A stretch of DNA of 64,000 bases from Archivesica marissinica (GCA_014843695.1 CM026387.1:66756139-66820138), one strand, 5' to 3'; counted from the stretch's first letter, positions 19,974-38,622 are shown. Program-made: numbers and translations. Notes: generated from the sequence alone by a model not told the origin.

Positions 19974-21140
19974 TCATTGAAGAGATAGTTTAAATTTGTT
20001 TATTAAATTAATGGATTCACCTTTGTTTTCTAGATATTTTACATAAATTGCAAACTCCGTCTTGAATAATTTAATAACATTGAAGGGCTTGCTTCTGCTT
20101 TCACTTATAAAATATGACTTGTAAATACAGAAACCAAATAGTGCCAGTATAGTGTGTATGTAATGATAATCTGGATATACTATTTTGTACCCAATAACAA
20201 TTGTTCTCATTGACTTTATATTTTTACCAATGCCAATATCATTAAAACATTTAGATATAACATCCCATACTTCTGTTATCACCGGACAATCTACAAAAAC
20301 GTGTTGATATGTTTCTATTACATTACATATTGAACAGTTAGGGCTAGTTTCCATTTTCCATTTAAATCTTGTTTCTTTGCTGGGAAAAATTCTGTTAACC
20401 AACTTATACTTAAATTGCTTAATTTTGTTATCGTATAGGCTATTGATGAATTTATAAAAATAAAAATAATCAAATTCCTCCTCAAAATAATGGTTCCAGT
20501 ATCTGTGAATATAAGGTTTTGTAAATTTTTTCTTAATCAAATACTGGTATATTTGTTTATTTGTTGTATATTTTATATTAATATCTTGTTTATCTAAATA
20601 TATGTTTAGGTCTGTTTTAATTTGCGTCAATTTTGATTGCTCCTTTTGCACATCATGTGTCCACTGTTTAGGTAAACATTTCTTTAATAGAGACAGTTCT
20701 GTAATCCAGTTAGTTTTATCTTTAAGTTTATTATAAATTAAATTTGCATCCAATACCCCATTTTTGTCAACTATATCATTAACAAATAAAATATTCGAAC
20801 TTATCCAACTTTTAAAAAAGAGACATTTACCATTATGTTTGATGAACCTATTCCCCCAAATAATTTCTTTTCTTATCTCCACAAATGTTTTTGTCTTGTT
20901 AGGACATACTGTATTTCTTGTCGAAATCCACAACTCTAGTATATTTTTATAAAAATCGGGTAACACGGATACATTTAAACTTTTTATACTATCAAGGTTC
21001 GTATTGAATATTAAACAGTTATAACCGAATTTAGAGAAAAAATAGTTTGGTATTACTTTCCAGTTTGGATTAGTCTTATCTGTGAGCGCTTTAACCCATT
21101 TAATTGTCATCGCGGTAATATAAGATTCAAGGTCAATCAT
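19974..21140 (-). CDS. ORF2 C-terminal part (knuckle domain), downstream of frameshift
   Basis: An open frame of 388 codons follows the RT domain. It contains the C-terminal zinc knuckle CSIC...YQHVFVDCP near residue 275 and ends FKLSLQ-stop. The same frame stays open further upstream to about 21445, where it meets the frame of the endonuclease/RT part. The apparent start Met is therefore internal to ORF2 and is not a real start. Confidence 0.85.
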   Translation of the reverse strand: MIDLESYITAMTIKWVKALTDKTNPNWKVIPNYFFSKFGYNCLIFNTNLDSIKSLNVSVLPDFYKNILELWISTRNTVCPNKTKTFVEIRKEIIWGNRFIKHNGKCLFFKSWISSNILFVNDIVDKNGVLDANLIYNKLKDKTNWITELSLLKKCLPKQWTHDVQKEQSKLTQIKTDLNIYLDKQDINIKYTTNKQIYQYLIKKKFTKPYIHRYWNHYFEEEFDYFYFYKFINSLYDNKIKQFKYKLVNRIFPSKETRFKWKMETSPNCSICNVIETYQHVFVDCPVITEVWDVISKCFNDIGIGKNIKSMRTIVIGYKIVYPDYHYIHTILALFGFCIYKSYFISESRSKPFNVIKLFKTEFAIYVKYLENKGESINLINKFKLSLQ

Positions 21141-21397
21141 ATCAATGCCTCCACCATTTGTATTACCAATTAGTGTCGTTCTTTTAATCTTTTCATTTTT
21201 ATTGTCCCAAAGGAAAGCAAAAAGTAGTTTGTTTAATTCTTGTTTTACATGTTTAGGGACAACTAGCGAGTGTATGGCGTACGAGAATTTTGGAATAACA
21301 ATTGTTTTTATTATTTGAATCTTTCCATAAAATGTTAATTTTCTTTTCGACCAGTTATTTAAAGTACTTTTACATTGCTCGATTTTGTTTTGCCAGT

Positions 21398-23740
21398 TTA
21401 ATTCTTCACATATTTGTTTATCATGACCAACATAAATTCCCAGTGCTTTTTTATTGGCTTAAAAGACCAGTTTATTTCTGTAATAGTTTCCTTACTGGCC
21501 TTTTGTTTACCAATCCACATGGCCTCCGTTTTCTTTTTGTTTAGCTCAAGGCCAGCGAATTTACCAAATATTTCAATTATTTCTAGAGCATTAATAATGT
21601 CAGTTTTTGATTTCAAGAACAACGTTGTATCATCAGCTAGTTGTGATAAACGTATGTCTTTATATCCTAGCTCTGTTTTTACTTTAATACCATTAATATT
21701 ATTAGCCTTACGTAAGTTAAGTGCCATGATTTCAGTAACCAGTATAAAAAGAAGAGCGGATATTGGACATCCTTGTCTAACTCCACGTTCGGGATTAAAA
21801 GGTTTTGACATCCAGCCATTGTTTAATATAAACGTTTGCGAGTTACAATAAAGTGTTTTTATCCATCTAATAAAGTCTTTCTTGAATCCAAAATAGTTTA
21901 ATGTTTCAAATAAGAAGCTTCTTTCAACTGTATCGAATGCCTTACGAAAATCTAAAAATATAATTGCCCCATCTAATTCTAAAAGCTCTGTATAATCAAT
22001 AATGTCTTGTATTTGTCGTAAATTATACCCAATAAACCTATTTTTAATGTAGCCTTGTTGATCAAGACTAACAATTTTATTAATAACTTTTTGAATTCTA
22101 TTTGCTAATACTTTAGCAGCAATTTTGTAATCAACATTCAGAAGAGATATAGGACGCCAGTTTTCTAAGTTAGTTGGGTCACCTTTTTTATATAATAATG
22201 ATAAAATACCAGTTCTTTGTGAAACGGAAAGTTCAGCTTTGGTAAATCCCTCGTTTAAAACATCAGTTAATAACTTTCCTACTAAGTTCCAAAAGTAACT
22301 ATAAAATTCTGCTGTTAAACCGTCAGCTCCTGGACTTTTGTTTAATTTCATATTTTTAAGTGCGATTTCACATTCATCCAAAGTAAAACTACCTTCACAT
22401 ACATTTGCGTCTGAATTGGAAAGTTTATTATCAAAAATAGATTCTGATATGTACGTTTGCATTTCTATTGTATCCGGATTTTGTGAGGTGTAAAGTTTAG
22501 AGTAAAAAACAACTTCTTGTTCTAAAATGTCTTTAGTATCAGTGTATATTTTTCCATTATTAGTTATTTTATTTAAAATTTTCCGTGTCTGTCTCGAATG
22601 TTCCAAACGATGAAAGTATTTTGTGTTTTTTTCACCTTGTTCAATAAATTCTACTCTTGCTCTTATTTGTGCACCCTTTGCTTTAATGTCGTACAGTTCA
22701 TTTAACTGCTGTTGTAAATTTTCAATTTCACCTAAATATTGTTCTTCATTTTCTAATAATGTTTTTAACTCTTTTTCAAATTTCTGAATTTGGCATTGTC
22801 TGTTGGCACTTTTTCTTTTGGAATAAATTATTGCTTGTTCTTTTATTTCAGATTTAAGAAGATCCCAAAAAATCTGTTTTTGTGTGTCTTGATGTTTTAA
22901 CATAAAAGATTGTATTGTGTTAGACATAAAATAAGTAAATACCTTATCAGATAAATATGAATTATTGAATTTATAATAACCTGGACCGCGTTTATTTGGC
23001 TTCAATATTTTTAATGAAATGGCCAGATGGTCCGTGTAATTAATACAAGCTGGACGAATATCTATTGAATGTACACATGAACTCAAATTACCATCTATTA
23101 ACCACATGTCAATTCTGCTTTTTTCTGTATTATTCTTTCTTTTCCATGTAAACTGTGTTTTTTGTTCAAAAGATTTTCTCCATATATCATATAGATTGTG
23201 GTATTTAATTAGCTTCAATAAAGATTTTGTTGTTTTTACTTTTGACACATTTTGCGAATTGTTCTTACTAAGTCTATCCTTAACACCTAGTGTATCATTA
23301 AAATCGCCTCCTAATATAAGTATACCTTGAGCTTCATTTTCAATAATTGTATGTATATTCTGAAAAAAATCATTTCTATTTTTGCTATCGTTATTTGCGT
23401 ATAAATTTACCAAGGTATAGGTTTTATTATCCACAAGGATATTTAGAAGTACGTAACGACCATTTCTATCAAGACTAAAATTAAGAATATCGCAGCTAAA
23501 TTTTTTACTAACAAGAATGGAACACCCTCTGCTTAAATTACTACCAAACGCATTATATATATTCCAATTATCAAACTCCTCTCGTATGCTGTCTGATATT
23601 TCTGGAGTGAAGTGTGATTCTTGAATGAATACTATTTCCGCTTTTTGCATAGTGATATATTGTTTTAAACGCGCGCGCTTATTTCCGGATCTAAACCCTT
23701 GACAGTTGAGCGAGATTATATGAAAGTAATTCGACATCAT
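21398..23740 (-). CDS. ORF2 endonuclease and reverse transcriptase
   Basis: The frame begins with an ATG pair and SNYFHIISLNCQGFRSGN, typical of an APE-type endonuclease. Endonuclease landmarks are VFIQESH (about residues 36-42), GGDFNDTLG (about 144) and a YTDHLAISLK end. The RT domain follows, with NWRPISLLNVDYKIAAKVLA, DFRKAFDTVE, GVRQGCPISALLF and the catalytic LADDTTLF. The frame is lost at an A6 homopolymer (21447-21452 plus strand): one base appears missing, after which the reading continues in the frame that ends at 19974. Such a homopolymer indel could be a true mutation or a sequencing error. Without it ORF2 would be about 1,250 codons. It acts in target-primed reverse transcription of its own RNA. 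Confidence 0.9.
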   Translation of the reverse strand: MMSNYFHIISLNCQGFRSGNKRARLKQYITMQKAEIVFIQESHFTPEISDSIREEFDNWNIYNAFGSNLSRGCSILVSKKFSCDILNFSLDRNGRYVLLNILVDNKTYTLVNLYANNDSKNRNDFFQNIHTIIENEAQGILILGGDFNDTLGVKDRLSKNNSQNVSKVKTTKSLLKLIKYHNLYDIWRKSFEQKTQFTWKRKNNTEKSRIDMWLIDGNLSSCVHSIDIRPACINYTDHLAISLKILKPNKRGPGYYKFNNSYLSDKVFTYFMSNTIQSFMLKHQDTQKQIFWDLLKSEIKEQAIIYSKRKSANRQCQIQKFEKELKTLLENEEQYLGEIENLQQQLNELYDIKAKGAQIRARVEFIEQGEKNTKYFHRLEHSRQTRKILNKITNNGKIYTDTKDILEQEVVFYSKLYTSQNPDTIEMQTYISESIFDNKLSNSDANVCEGSFTLDECEIALKNMKLNKSPGADGLTAEFYSYFWNLVGKLLTDVLNEGFTKAELSVSQRTGILSLLYKKGDPTNLENWRPISLLNVDYKIAAKVLANRIQKVINKIVSLDQQGYIKNRFIGYNLRQIQDIIDYTELLELDGAIIFLDFRKAFDTVERSFLFETLNYFGFKKDFIRWIKTLYCNSQTFILNNGWMSKPFNPERGVRQGCPISALLFILVTEIMALNLRKANNINGIKVKTELGYKDIRLSQLADDTTLFLKSKTDIINALEIIEIFGKFAGLELNKKKTEAMWIGKQKASKETITEINWSFKPIKKHWEFMLVMINKYVKN

Positions 23741-24650
23741 TCAAACGGCTGATATACAAGGTGAATTGCACAAGAAATACGTGCACAATTTTATACAATT
23801 CCGTTATAACTATCTCATAAGATACCATGCGGCAACACTTGATCAACTGATTTAAAGTTAACAAAGTCATACTTCTCCACGAGAAATACGTAACATTTTC
23901 TATACAATGCCGCCGCGAATGCGTCATAACTAAATCATAAAATACCGTGCGGTAACACTTGATCGGATTTAAAATTAACAAAGTCATACTTATCATGAAA
24001 AATACGTGCACTGTTCTAATCTTATTATTAAATCGTGGCATGAGTGTACCGTAATGTTCATGACAAATGTGAGACAAATATATATATATATAGAACAAAT
24101 TAGTGAATACACTGTTATTGTAAAACACACTTGGTCGGACGCGAAAGCATTACTACACTTTACATATATACAGTTCATTTCGTGTATTATTAGAACTAAG
24201 TATACAGGAATATTAATCAAATGCAGAATTCTGCTGACCAGTTCTGTAAGTATCATATAGAATTCACATGCATTCCTTTCTTTATGCAATTTATATTTGT
24301 TTTCAGTAATGTTGTAATCTAGTAGTAATATCATCATGTTTATAGGCTCCTTTATGAATAAGACCCTTTTAGACATTTTTAAAACTATAGATCCACAATA
24401 TATACAATACAATGCAGTATTTAAAATTGCAATTATTTTTACAATATTTATAATATATATCATTATATCAATTTTATAATACCGTATACGTATACTAGTA
24501 TACAATGCTTTATTTCTATGTGTATTTATTTTATTCATCGTTTATAACCCTAAAAGGAAACAAGACCGTAATCTGTGCCCAGTCCATTGAACAGAAGAAT
24601 AAGTTTTGTCAATCATGTCTTTATTTTGCGACATTTCGGCTAGGTATTTC
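23741..24650 (-). other. ORF1-ORF2 spacer with about 110 bp tandem units
   Basis: The 910 bp between the stop of ORF1 and the start of ORF2 contain two tandem copies and a partial third of a 109-116 bp unit (AAATACG near 23775, 23884 and 24000; shared CGG(C/T)AACACTTGATC and TTAACAAAGTCATACTT). No long ORF crosses it. A spacer this long with repeats is unusual for two-ORF elements and may hold an internal ribosome entry or regulatory function. Confidence 0.6.
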
Positions 24651-25604
24651 TTATTTGCACGGTTTTTTCGAGTTATCATGTAAAGTATCTATAGGTGTCG
24701 GTGGTGACCGCATAACTGACCTAGATCTGGTTATGTTTGGTGTGTCATTCCCGTTAACCGCAGACATAAACTGGTCCATTCGCGATTGACCATGCATGTG
24801 ACCTCGGTTTTGTTTCTTTGCCTTTTTCTTCTTGCGTCTTGGTTTAGATTGGGGCGCTTGAAGGGGGCTTCCCTCTTGGCTTTGCGCACCTTCTTCAGGT
24901 TGTGAGTTTTCGACCGTCGTTTCAGATGAAGATTCATCATCGGAGGTGTCTGATGTTTCGGATGCGTGTGAAAAGTTACCACCTGATGGCTCGCTTTCAA
25001 CTGCACATTGACCTCTCTTGTGGCCAATCTGATTGCAATCAGTGCATCTCCATTCGTTTTCACACTGGAATATCGAATGCCCGGGTTCGAGACATTTTGC
25101 ACATTTTAAGATATTGTTATTGTTATTCTGGCCTCTGTAAATCACTTTGGCTTTAAACTGCGCGAACTGCATCATACGTGGCAGAGGTTGTTTAAGTGAG
25201 GAAGTCTTTACAATGACCAGTCTATCACCTGTCTGACAATTTGTAAGTTTGCCATTTATTCTCAGTTTTTCTCTGAAGTTGGAGAGTACATCTACGCCCC
25301 TCACTATGAGTACTCTTGTAATTAGCCCGTCGTCGACAGACAACGGAATATCCTGAATACGGATTCGTGTTGTGATTGTACTGTCTAATCGTTGAGGATT
25401 AGCCTTCAATATCGGCAAAGTTTTTCCCCGTAGGGTGACCCCGCTCGTAATCAATACAGCTTTGTCCTCAAGATTGTCTATATAAATTCGCCATAGCCCG
25501 TTTACACGTTGCAACCCTGTGATATGTGTAGCATCAATTACCACACCCAGCCCATTATACATTTCTTCATGAGTTAAATAATCATTTGGGTTTCTCTTTG
25601 GCAT
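24651..25604 (-). CDS. ORF1 nucleic-acid-binding protein of the L1/Tx1-like element
   Basis: From the first ATG (25604; MPKRNPNDY) the product is 317 residues. Two zinc knuckles of CCHC type are adjacent: CAKCLEPGHSIFQC and CTDCNQIGHKRGQC, both C-x2-C-x4-H-x4-C. They are followed by an acidic Ser-rich segment and a basic tract (PRRKKKKAKKQNRG). The N-terminal half is an undefined fold that may be RRM-like. ORF1 proteins coat the retrotransposon RNA. The frame is also open upstream of the ATG, but that part lacks another ATG. Confidence 0.85.
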   Translation of the reverse strand: MPKRNPNDYLTHEEMYNGLGVVIDATHITGLQRVNGLWRIYIDNLEDKAVLITSGVTLRGKTLPILKANPQRLDSTITTRIRIQDIPLSVDDGLITRVLIVRGVDVLSNFREKLRINGKLTNCQTGDRLVIVKTSSLKQPLPRMMQFAQFKAKVIYRGQNNNNNILKCAKCLEPGHSIFQCENEWRCTDCNQIGHKRGQCAVESEPSGGNFSHASETSDTSDDESSSETTVENSQPEEGAQSQEGSPLQAPQSKPRRKKKKAKKQNRGHMHGQSRMDQFMSAVNGNDTPNITRSRSVMRSPPTPIDTLHDNSKKPCK

Positions 25605-25710
25605 TCCAAATAGGCTAGATTCTTGAAAGAACACCAGTGGTATCAAGTCCGATTGTTGACCATTGGGCGGTGAAATACAAACTTGTGGGAGTACTGTATG
25701 ATGGACACCG

Positions 25711-25787
25711 CTGGAAGTCGTGATAGCGCTGTGGATGTGCGTTATCTTCAGGTGTGAATGGTCCGAAAGTTCGAGTCCCGCTGGAGC
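25711..25787 (+). mobile_element. SINE family A head fragment
   Basis: Only the tRNA-like head is present (GTCGTGATAGCGCTGTGG ... AGTTCGAGTCCCGCTGG), just outside the TSD of the large retrotransposon. Confidence 0.65.
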
Positions 25788-26108
25788 AAAAACTACTTTC
25801 TATTGAATCAATTCCTTCAGTGGGGTCACACGTGCTGTAGTCAGAATTGACCGGTGTACGTGAAGACTAACATGCTTATGATCAATTACGATAGTCGTTA
25901 AAAACAAACTTAATATTATGAAATTATGATATCCCTTTACTCGTGCAGAATGTAGTCATTCAAACACTGCCCTCCTTTCTCATACGCTATGTGTGTCCAC
26001 GTGTGTCTTATTACATCGCAAATACCTGTCCACGCAACGACAATGTTATAATGCAGGATATACACGCACAAGATCACTTATCACTAGTGTGCATTGCACC
26101 GTAGTCTG

Positions 26109-26116
26109 TTATAAAT
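26109..26116 (+). promoter_or_regulatory. Possible TATA box of the EGF-like gene
   Basis: TATAAATA lies about 31 bp upstream of the first codon region. An acceptor-like TTTAATTCCAG at 26131-26141 just before the ATG is an alternative reading, in which a 5' UTR exon lies further upstream. Confidence 0.25.
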
Positions 26117-26146
26117 AATTATTATTAAATATTTAATTCCAGAGAC

Positions 26147-33915
<7,769 letters not shown>

Positions 33916-34088
33916 TTTGAACGTATATGACAGGTGATTATAACTCGTACAATGAGCATGGGTTATCAAAGGAAGGCTGCATTGGCAAAGCCTTGAAAGT
34001 GGACGGTGGCAAACTAAAACTAATTGAAGATGTCGTTGATAAACTCAAGAATATTTTTTAATAATTACATACTGTTTAAGCGAGCGAT

Positions 34089-34250
34089 TAGTTTATACAA
34101 ATTTATTTTAGCTCGATTGCGAAACAAGTTATTTCAACTTATATAAATCACTCTCGAGACCTAATTCCTGATGGAATCCATCGCCACGAGGGAGAGAGGC
34201 AACGTGGAATTTAAATACCTTGCCTAAGGGCACAATCGTAACGGCTCCAG
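34089..34250 (-). mobile_element. SINE family A, head truncated
   Basis: Reverse-oriented body from TAGTTTATACAAATTTATTT to CGTAACGGCTCCAG. The tRNA-like part is lost. Confidence 0.75.
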
Positions 34251-34331
34251 TGAGCGATTGATAAGCAATATTAAAACATTTAATTGTGAATGCCCGTTCT
34301 ATGAAGGATTGATAAGCAATAAAACATTTAA

Positions 34332-34564
34332 CCCTTTCAACACCACAGACCTCTATATAGGCTTACAAAACGTGTAGATCCAGATGAGCCGGCTCGTGAC
34401 GAGCCGTCTCATCAGGATCTGCACTTTTTGCAAGTAGTATTACTAAATTTAGACAAAATTACCCATCTTGATAAATGAACTGGTCCGAATGTAATTTTCT
34501 TATTCATTTATTGGTCTAAGAATATCATGGACCAGTCCATGTCAGTTACTTGGTGTTGAAAGAG
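34332..34564. mobile_element. TTAA-flanked MITE (piggyBac-like), copy 1
   Basis: The termini CCCTTTCAACACCA and TGGTGTTGAAAGAG are inverted and flanked by TTAA on both sides (34328-34331, 34565-34568). TTAA target duplication is the hallmark of piggyBac (also Kolobok). It lies inside a tandemly duplicated host segment (GAATGCCCGTTCTATGAAGG on each side). Confidence 0.85.
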
Positions 34565-34729
34565 TTAATTATGAATGCCCGTTCTATGAAGGATTGATAA
34601 GTGCCATAGAAGGTTACTCTAGAGTGTAAATCGAAATCGAGAATCAAAAGATTAACCTAATAATGTTTTTATTATATGTCACTTGTTACCATATAATTTA
34701 CTACCAAATCAATACTAATATCAAATATG

Positions 34730-34963
34730 CCCTCCGATTAGCGCAGTGGTTAGCACGCTCGCTTCTCACCAATGCAACCCGGGTTCGATCGTCGGACCGG
34801 GAAGTATGTGAGATGGTACGGTGGTCGCCAGATCGGACAGGTGGGTTATTCTCCGGGTACTCCGTTTCCTCCTACACGAATGACCACATTTACGCTTTCA
34901 TCCGTGTCAATGAGAGTGATTAATATAAGTTGTTAGAACTTGCTTCGCAAAAGTTTAAACTTT
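34730..34963 (+). mobile_element. SINE family C, full length
   Basis: This is the best-preserved member. It has GATTAGCGCAGTGGTTAGCA (A box) and ACCCGGGTTCGATCGTC (B box), and the body ends at CTTGCTTCGCAAAAG. Confidence 0.85.
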
Positions 34964-35076
34964 AATATCAATACTCATTTTCTTTTCTGTACTGAATATA
35001 TTTCTGCCGCACTATTTTGTGACATCACAGTTCTATGTGTATTAGTGCACATTTTTGCTTTTAAATTGCTTATTAA

Positions 35077-35254
35077 CCCTTCCAACACCATATACCTCTC
35101 ATCAGGATCTGCAATTTTTGCCAGAAATATTACTATTTTAAACAAAATTACCCATTTTGATAAATGAACTGGTCTAAATGTAATTTTTCTTATTAATTTA
35201 TTGGTCGAAAAATATCATGCACAAGTCCATGTCAGTTACTTGGTGTTGAATGAG
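35077..35254. mobile_element. TTAA-flanked MITE (piggyBac-like), copy 2
   Basis: The termini CCCTTCCAACACCA and TTGGTGTTGAATGAG are flanked by TTAA (35073-35076, 35255-35258). It is shorter than copy 1, with an internal deletion near the left end. Confidence 0.85.
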
Positions 35255-35513
35255 TTAATGCCAGTCAGTATAAGTTGTGATTATCATTACCAAGAACTAT
35301 ATATATTGTTATTTATCAAACTCTATAGTATATACCCTAGAACACATGACACAGTATAGTAATCAGTAATTTAGGAAAGAATTACAGTCAACAGCTATTA
35401 TTACCCCTCCCCGACATGATATTAAGTGTGATGTACTAGTATTATGATACCCCACCCCTGTTGACATCCACACAAACAGTAATCTTGTTTTAAGTGATTG
35501 CATGGTACAACTT

Positions 35514-35700
35514 AACCTGGAAACAGGTGTTGAAACAGGTCAGTCATATAAATATATGTTTAACACCGAGACAATTAATCGCTCGCCCACATGGTTCGCC
35601 GGTGGCGAGGGTAAATAAGCTCAATCATCATCAGACCATTAATTGAGCCATATTGAGCTTCTGATAATGTCATTTTGCCAGAAGTAAAAAAGTTAGAACT
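35514..35700. mobile_element. MITE family with 9 bp TSD, decayed copy with insertion
   Basis: ACCTGGAAACAGG...GTTTAACACCGAGAC...GAGCTTCTGATAATG... matches the minus-oriented member at 27546, with an extra segment of about 55 bp (ATTAATCGCTCGCCC to CATCATCAGACC). The right end and TSD are no longer readable. Confidence 0.55.
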
Positions 35701-35841
35701 CTTGTAATAGCTATATTGGCAGTGAATCTATAATATGTGTGAACATTAGTAAATGCATTATATACTCACTAATGTCTGTGAAAATTCCAAAGTCATCTAC
35801 GACAATAAATCCTATACCAGAAACACAAATCTTCTAACATT

Positions 35842-36118
35842 TGTGTTTTTACGTTTATTTATCGTCGCTACCGGTTGCCCATATGAGCAATGTCTCCTGA
35901 AGAGATTAGTCATTTTAGATTTTTGAATGATATAGACAGAGACCCATTTCCAGAGTCTCCTCTGGTTCGTTTAAGTGCACAGTGGAAAGCACCGACACCA
36001 GACCTCGGTTTAAAGTCCCACCTGAAAGACTTTTAAATGTATTATGGTCAGACGGGGGATGGAACCTGCGATCCTGGATTACCAGTCCAGCATGTTAACC
36101 ACTGGAATACAGATCTGT
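35842..36118 (-). mobile_element. SINE family B, near full length
   Basis: The reverse-oriented copy spans TTTTTACGTTTATTTATCG to the tRNA-like head (GATCCTGGATTACCAGTCCAG, AACCACTGGAATAC). Confidence 0.85.
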
Positions 36119-36224
36119 ACAATCCTTTCGCTATATAACACATGTGATATTAGCATTGTCAACACATATATGTTGAAGCAAATGTGTTGGGCCACAAGTT
36201 TTAACAACATTAGTTATGGTCATC

Positions 36225-36574
36225 CTCAAACAGCACGATGGGGCTGGATGTTGCTGGGGGCATGTCCCCCTTGGACTTTTTGAATTCAAGAACATCGATG
36301 GTGCATTCTGAGGTATTTAATGTACGTTTCAGACATTCAAATTTCGATATTGTCAGAGATGTATTTTCAAAATGATACCATTGGAGGCTAAAATGGCTAT
36401 ACAGAGATGAAATGTCACATACGACCTAAACAGATATACATATAAGCAAACGGTCCCGGGTTTGCTACACATATATGTCTCACCCTGTGACATATACTTG
36501 TTTATGTATTTGCTTCTTGTTTTCATAATAAACATTCGACATAAAATAAACATATCGTACTTCTTTTAATACCT
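36225..36574. other. Remnant resembling the hAT end at 39143
   Basis: GGGGGCATGTCCCCC and GATGGTGCATTCTGAGG near 36255-36315 match the subterminal region of the deleted hAT element at 39143. No boundaries are clear. The rest is AT-rich. Confidence 0.35.
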
Positions 36575-36814
36575 CTGTGTGTGTGTTTTACGTTTATTTA
36601 TTGTCGCTACCGGTTGTCCATATGAGCGACGCCTCCTGAAGAGATTAGTTATTTTAGATTTTGGAAGATAGTGCATGATACAGACAGAGACCCATTCCAG
36701 AATCTCCTCTGGTTCTTTTACGTGCACAGTGTAAAGCACCTACACGAGACCTCGGTTTAACGTCCCATCTGAAAGACTGTTAATTTTATTAGTGTCAGAC
36801 GGGGGATCGAACCT
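36575..36814 (-). mobile_element. SINE family B, head truncated
   Basis: Reverse-oriented, from GTGTGTTTTACGTTTATTTA to GACGGGGGATCGAACC. Confidence 0.8.
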
Positions 36815-37528
36815 CTTGTTGTCAAGTTTCTTTATATATGTCCACTTCCTACCTGAACAGTGTACAAAGCACATTATCTCCGGTGACTTGAATCTCTGCA
36901 ACAACAACAACAACAACAACCCTATGCACCAAATGTTTACTTGTGTAAGTTGGTACATAATGGAGAACTCCCACTGCCATACACATTGCAACTAACAAGT
37001 AATTAACACTACGAAGATGGCCAATGAGAAACATTAGTCAGTTACTGCCCCTGAATACTCCTAATAGCACATTGGTTCTCTTAATTGGTCTCCTCTGTTT
37101 TTATCGTTGTTTCCTTTGCACCACATGTTTTCCATTCTCATCCGTATTCTCGTCTTATAATTATGAAATTATTAAATCTCGACAGATATCCTCTAGCATG
37201 TCCAATGGATACTATACTGTAAAAATTGGTTCAGTTAATTAACACGATTTTGATCAAATTGCATTTATCCTAACGCAACATATGTTTAGACGACAACGGG
37301 TAAAGACAAAGGATTCCAACTAAAAGGACCAATACACATTTAGGGATAAATCTGACTTTATCCATCAAGGGAGGTAATAGAAAAACCAGTAATGTCTCTC
37401 AATACCAAACATGAAGTAACGCTGAAGTTCCATCGTACTATGCTAAGGTATTCCCTTTGTAACGTGTAACTTAATATATATTATTGTAATTTGGCACATC
37501 ACAACTACAGGCCATGTTGATACATATA

Positions 37529-37753
37529 CTAGAGGACATAGAAAACGCACACCTACAGGTATGATTATTATTACATGAAACCGAAATACGAAATATTCCA
37601 TCAAAGATATATCACATCGTTATTACAAAACACAAACTGAACAACTAAAATATTCCAAAATGTTTAAAACTATGTATTTATAAATATTATAGTGATTGTT
37701 TCATGTAAACACACACTTATTTGAAGTGTGCGTGCGTTTTCTATGTCATCTAG
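37529..37753. mobile_element. TA-flanked MITE (Tc1/mariner-like)
   Basis: CTAGAGGACATAGAAAACGC on the left mirrors GCGTTTTCTATGTCATCTAG on the right. Flanking TA dinucleotides lie at 37527-37528 and 37754-37755. The element is 225 bp and non-coding. The TIR extends through a CA-rich segment with a few mismatches. Confidence 0.8.
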
Positions 37754-37827
37754 TATATGTTTGCCATCCTATTTTAAATATAACACACATACATATATAA
37801 ATTATGCTACATAAGAAATTCCCGTCC

Positions 37828-38075
37828 AACTACGTGGTCGAGTGGTTAAGGTCGCTGACTTGCATACCCCTGTATCTTATCATCACTGATGGTCACGGGT
37901 TCGAGCCCCGCTCAGGCTGTGTCTATTTATATGAAACATGGCAGTTTCTTACGGAGGTTTGTGAGTCCAGTACTGGTTAACCGTTGAAGCCTGTCCAGGA
38001 AAGGAGTTGTTAGGTGTCCATCGTCTATATAGTCCAACATTGTTCTGACGAATGCATAAACCCCAAACAAACAAA
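37828..38075 (+). mobile_element. SINE family D, full length
   Basis: Head CGTGGTCGAGTGGTTAAGG, long variable region, B box GTCACGGGTTCGAGCCCCG, body to AACCCCAAACAAACAAATAAA. This is the clearest family D head in the window. Confidence 0.85.
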
Positions 38076-38388
38076 TAAATCATAAGAAGCTACGACCAAC
38101 TTCTAAATGGGTTCTGCGCAGTCTCATTAACGTTGACCAACTTAAGCAGGACGATATGGATGATTATGAAACAGGAGACCATCTCAACATCTCATTCACA
38201 AGCAGTACAGCAGCTCGCGTTTGGGTTCAACTATATAGTCTTACGTCAATCGTGCTGGGTACTTGGCTGAGTGATGTCTCTAATGGTTCTACCGAGATTA
38301 CCGTGCATTCTCGTGGTCATACATGTGTATAGTGTCCCTATACTGCTGCAACACCCCGCTATATCACTTTAGTTCTAATTAATTTATT

Positions 38389-38622
38389 AGTTTATACAAA
38401 TTTATTTTAGCTCGATTGCGAAACAAGTTCTTACAACTTATATTAATCACTCTCGAGACCTCATTCCTGATGGAATCCATCGCCACGAGGGAGAGAGAAG
38501 AGGCAACGTGGAAATTAAATGCCTTGCCTAAGAACAAATCGAAGGGCTCCAGCGGGGCTCGAACTCCAGACATGTCGCACCTGAAGCGAACGCGCATTCA
38601 CTGCGCTATCACGACTTCCACT
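38389..38622 (-). mobile_element. SINE family A, near full length
   Basis: Reverse-oriented. The head at the right end includes GGGGCTCGAACTCCAG and CTGCGCTATCACGACTTCC. Confidence 0.85.

Larger units (their letters stand above)
19724..25684 (-). mobile_element. Near-intact L1/Tx1-like non-LTR retrotransposon with 14 bp TSD
   Basis: The minus-strand element carries ORF1 with two CCHC knuckles, a spacer of about 910 bp, ORF2 with endonuclease, reverse transcriptase and C-terminal knuckle, and a poly(A) tail (poly(T) at 19738-19754 on the plus strand). It is bounded on both sides by TGAAATACAAACTT (19724-19737 and 25671-25684). This direct repeat shows that ORF1, spacer and ORF2 entered together as one insertion of about 5.93 kb. 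The only evident lesion is a one-base frameshift in ORF2. The two-ORF structure with ORF1 knuckles fits the L1/Tx1 group; the exact clade is an inference. Confidence 0.92.
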
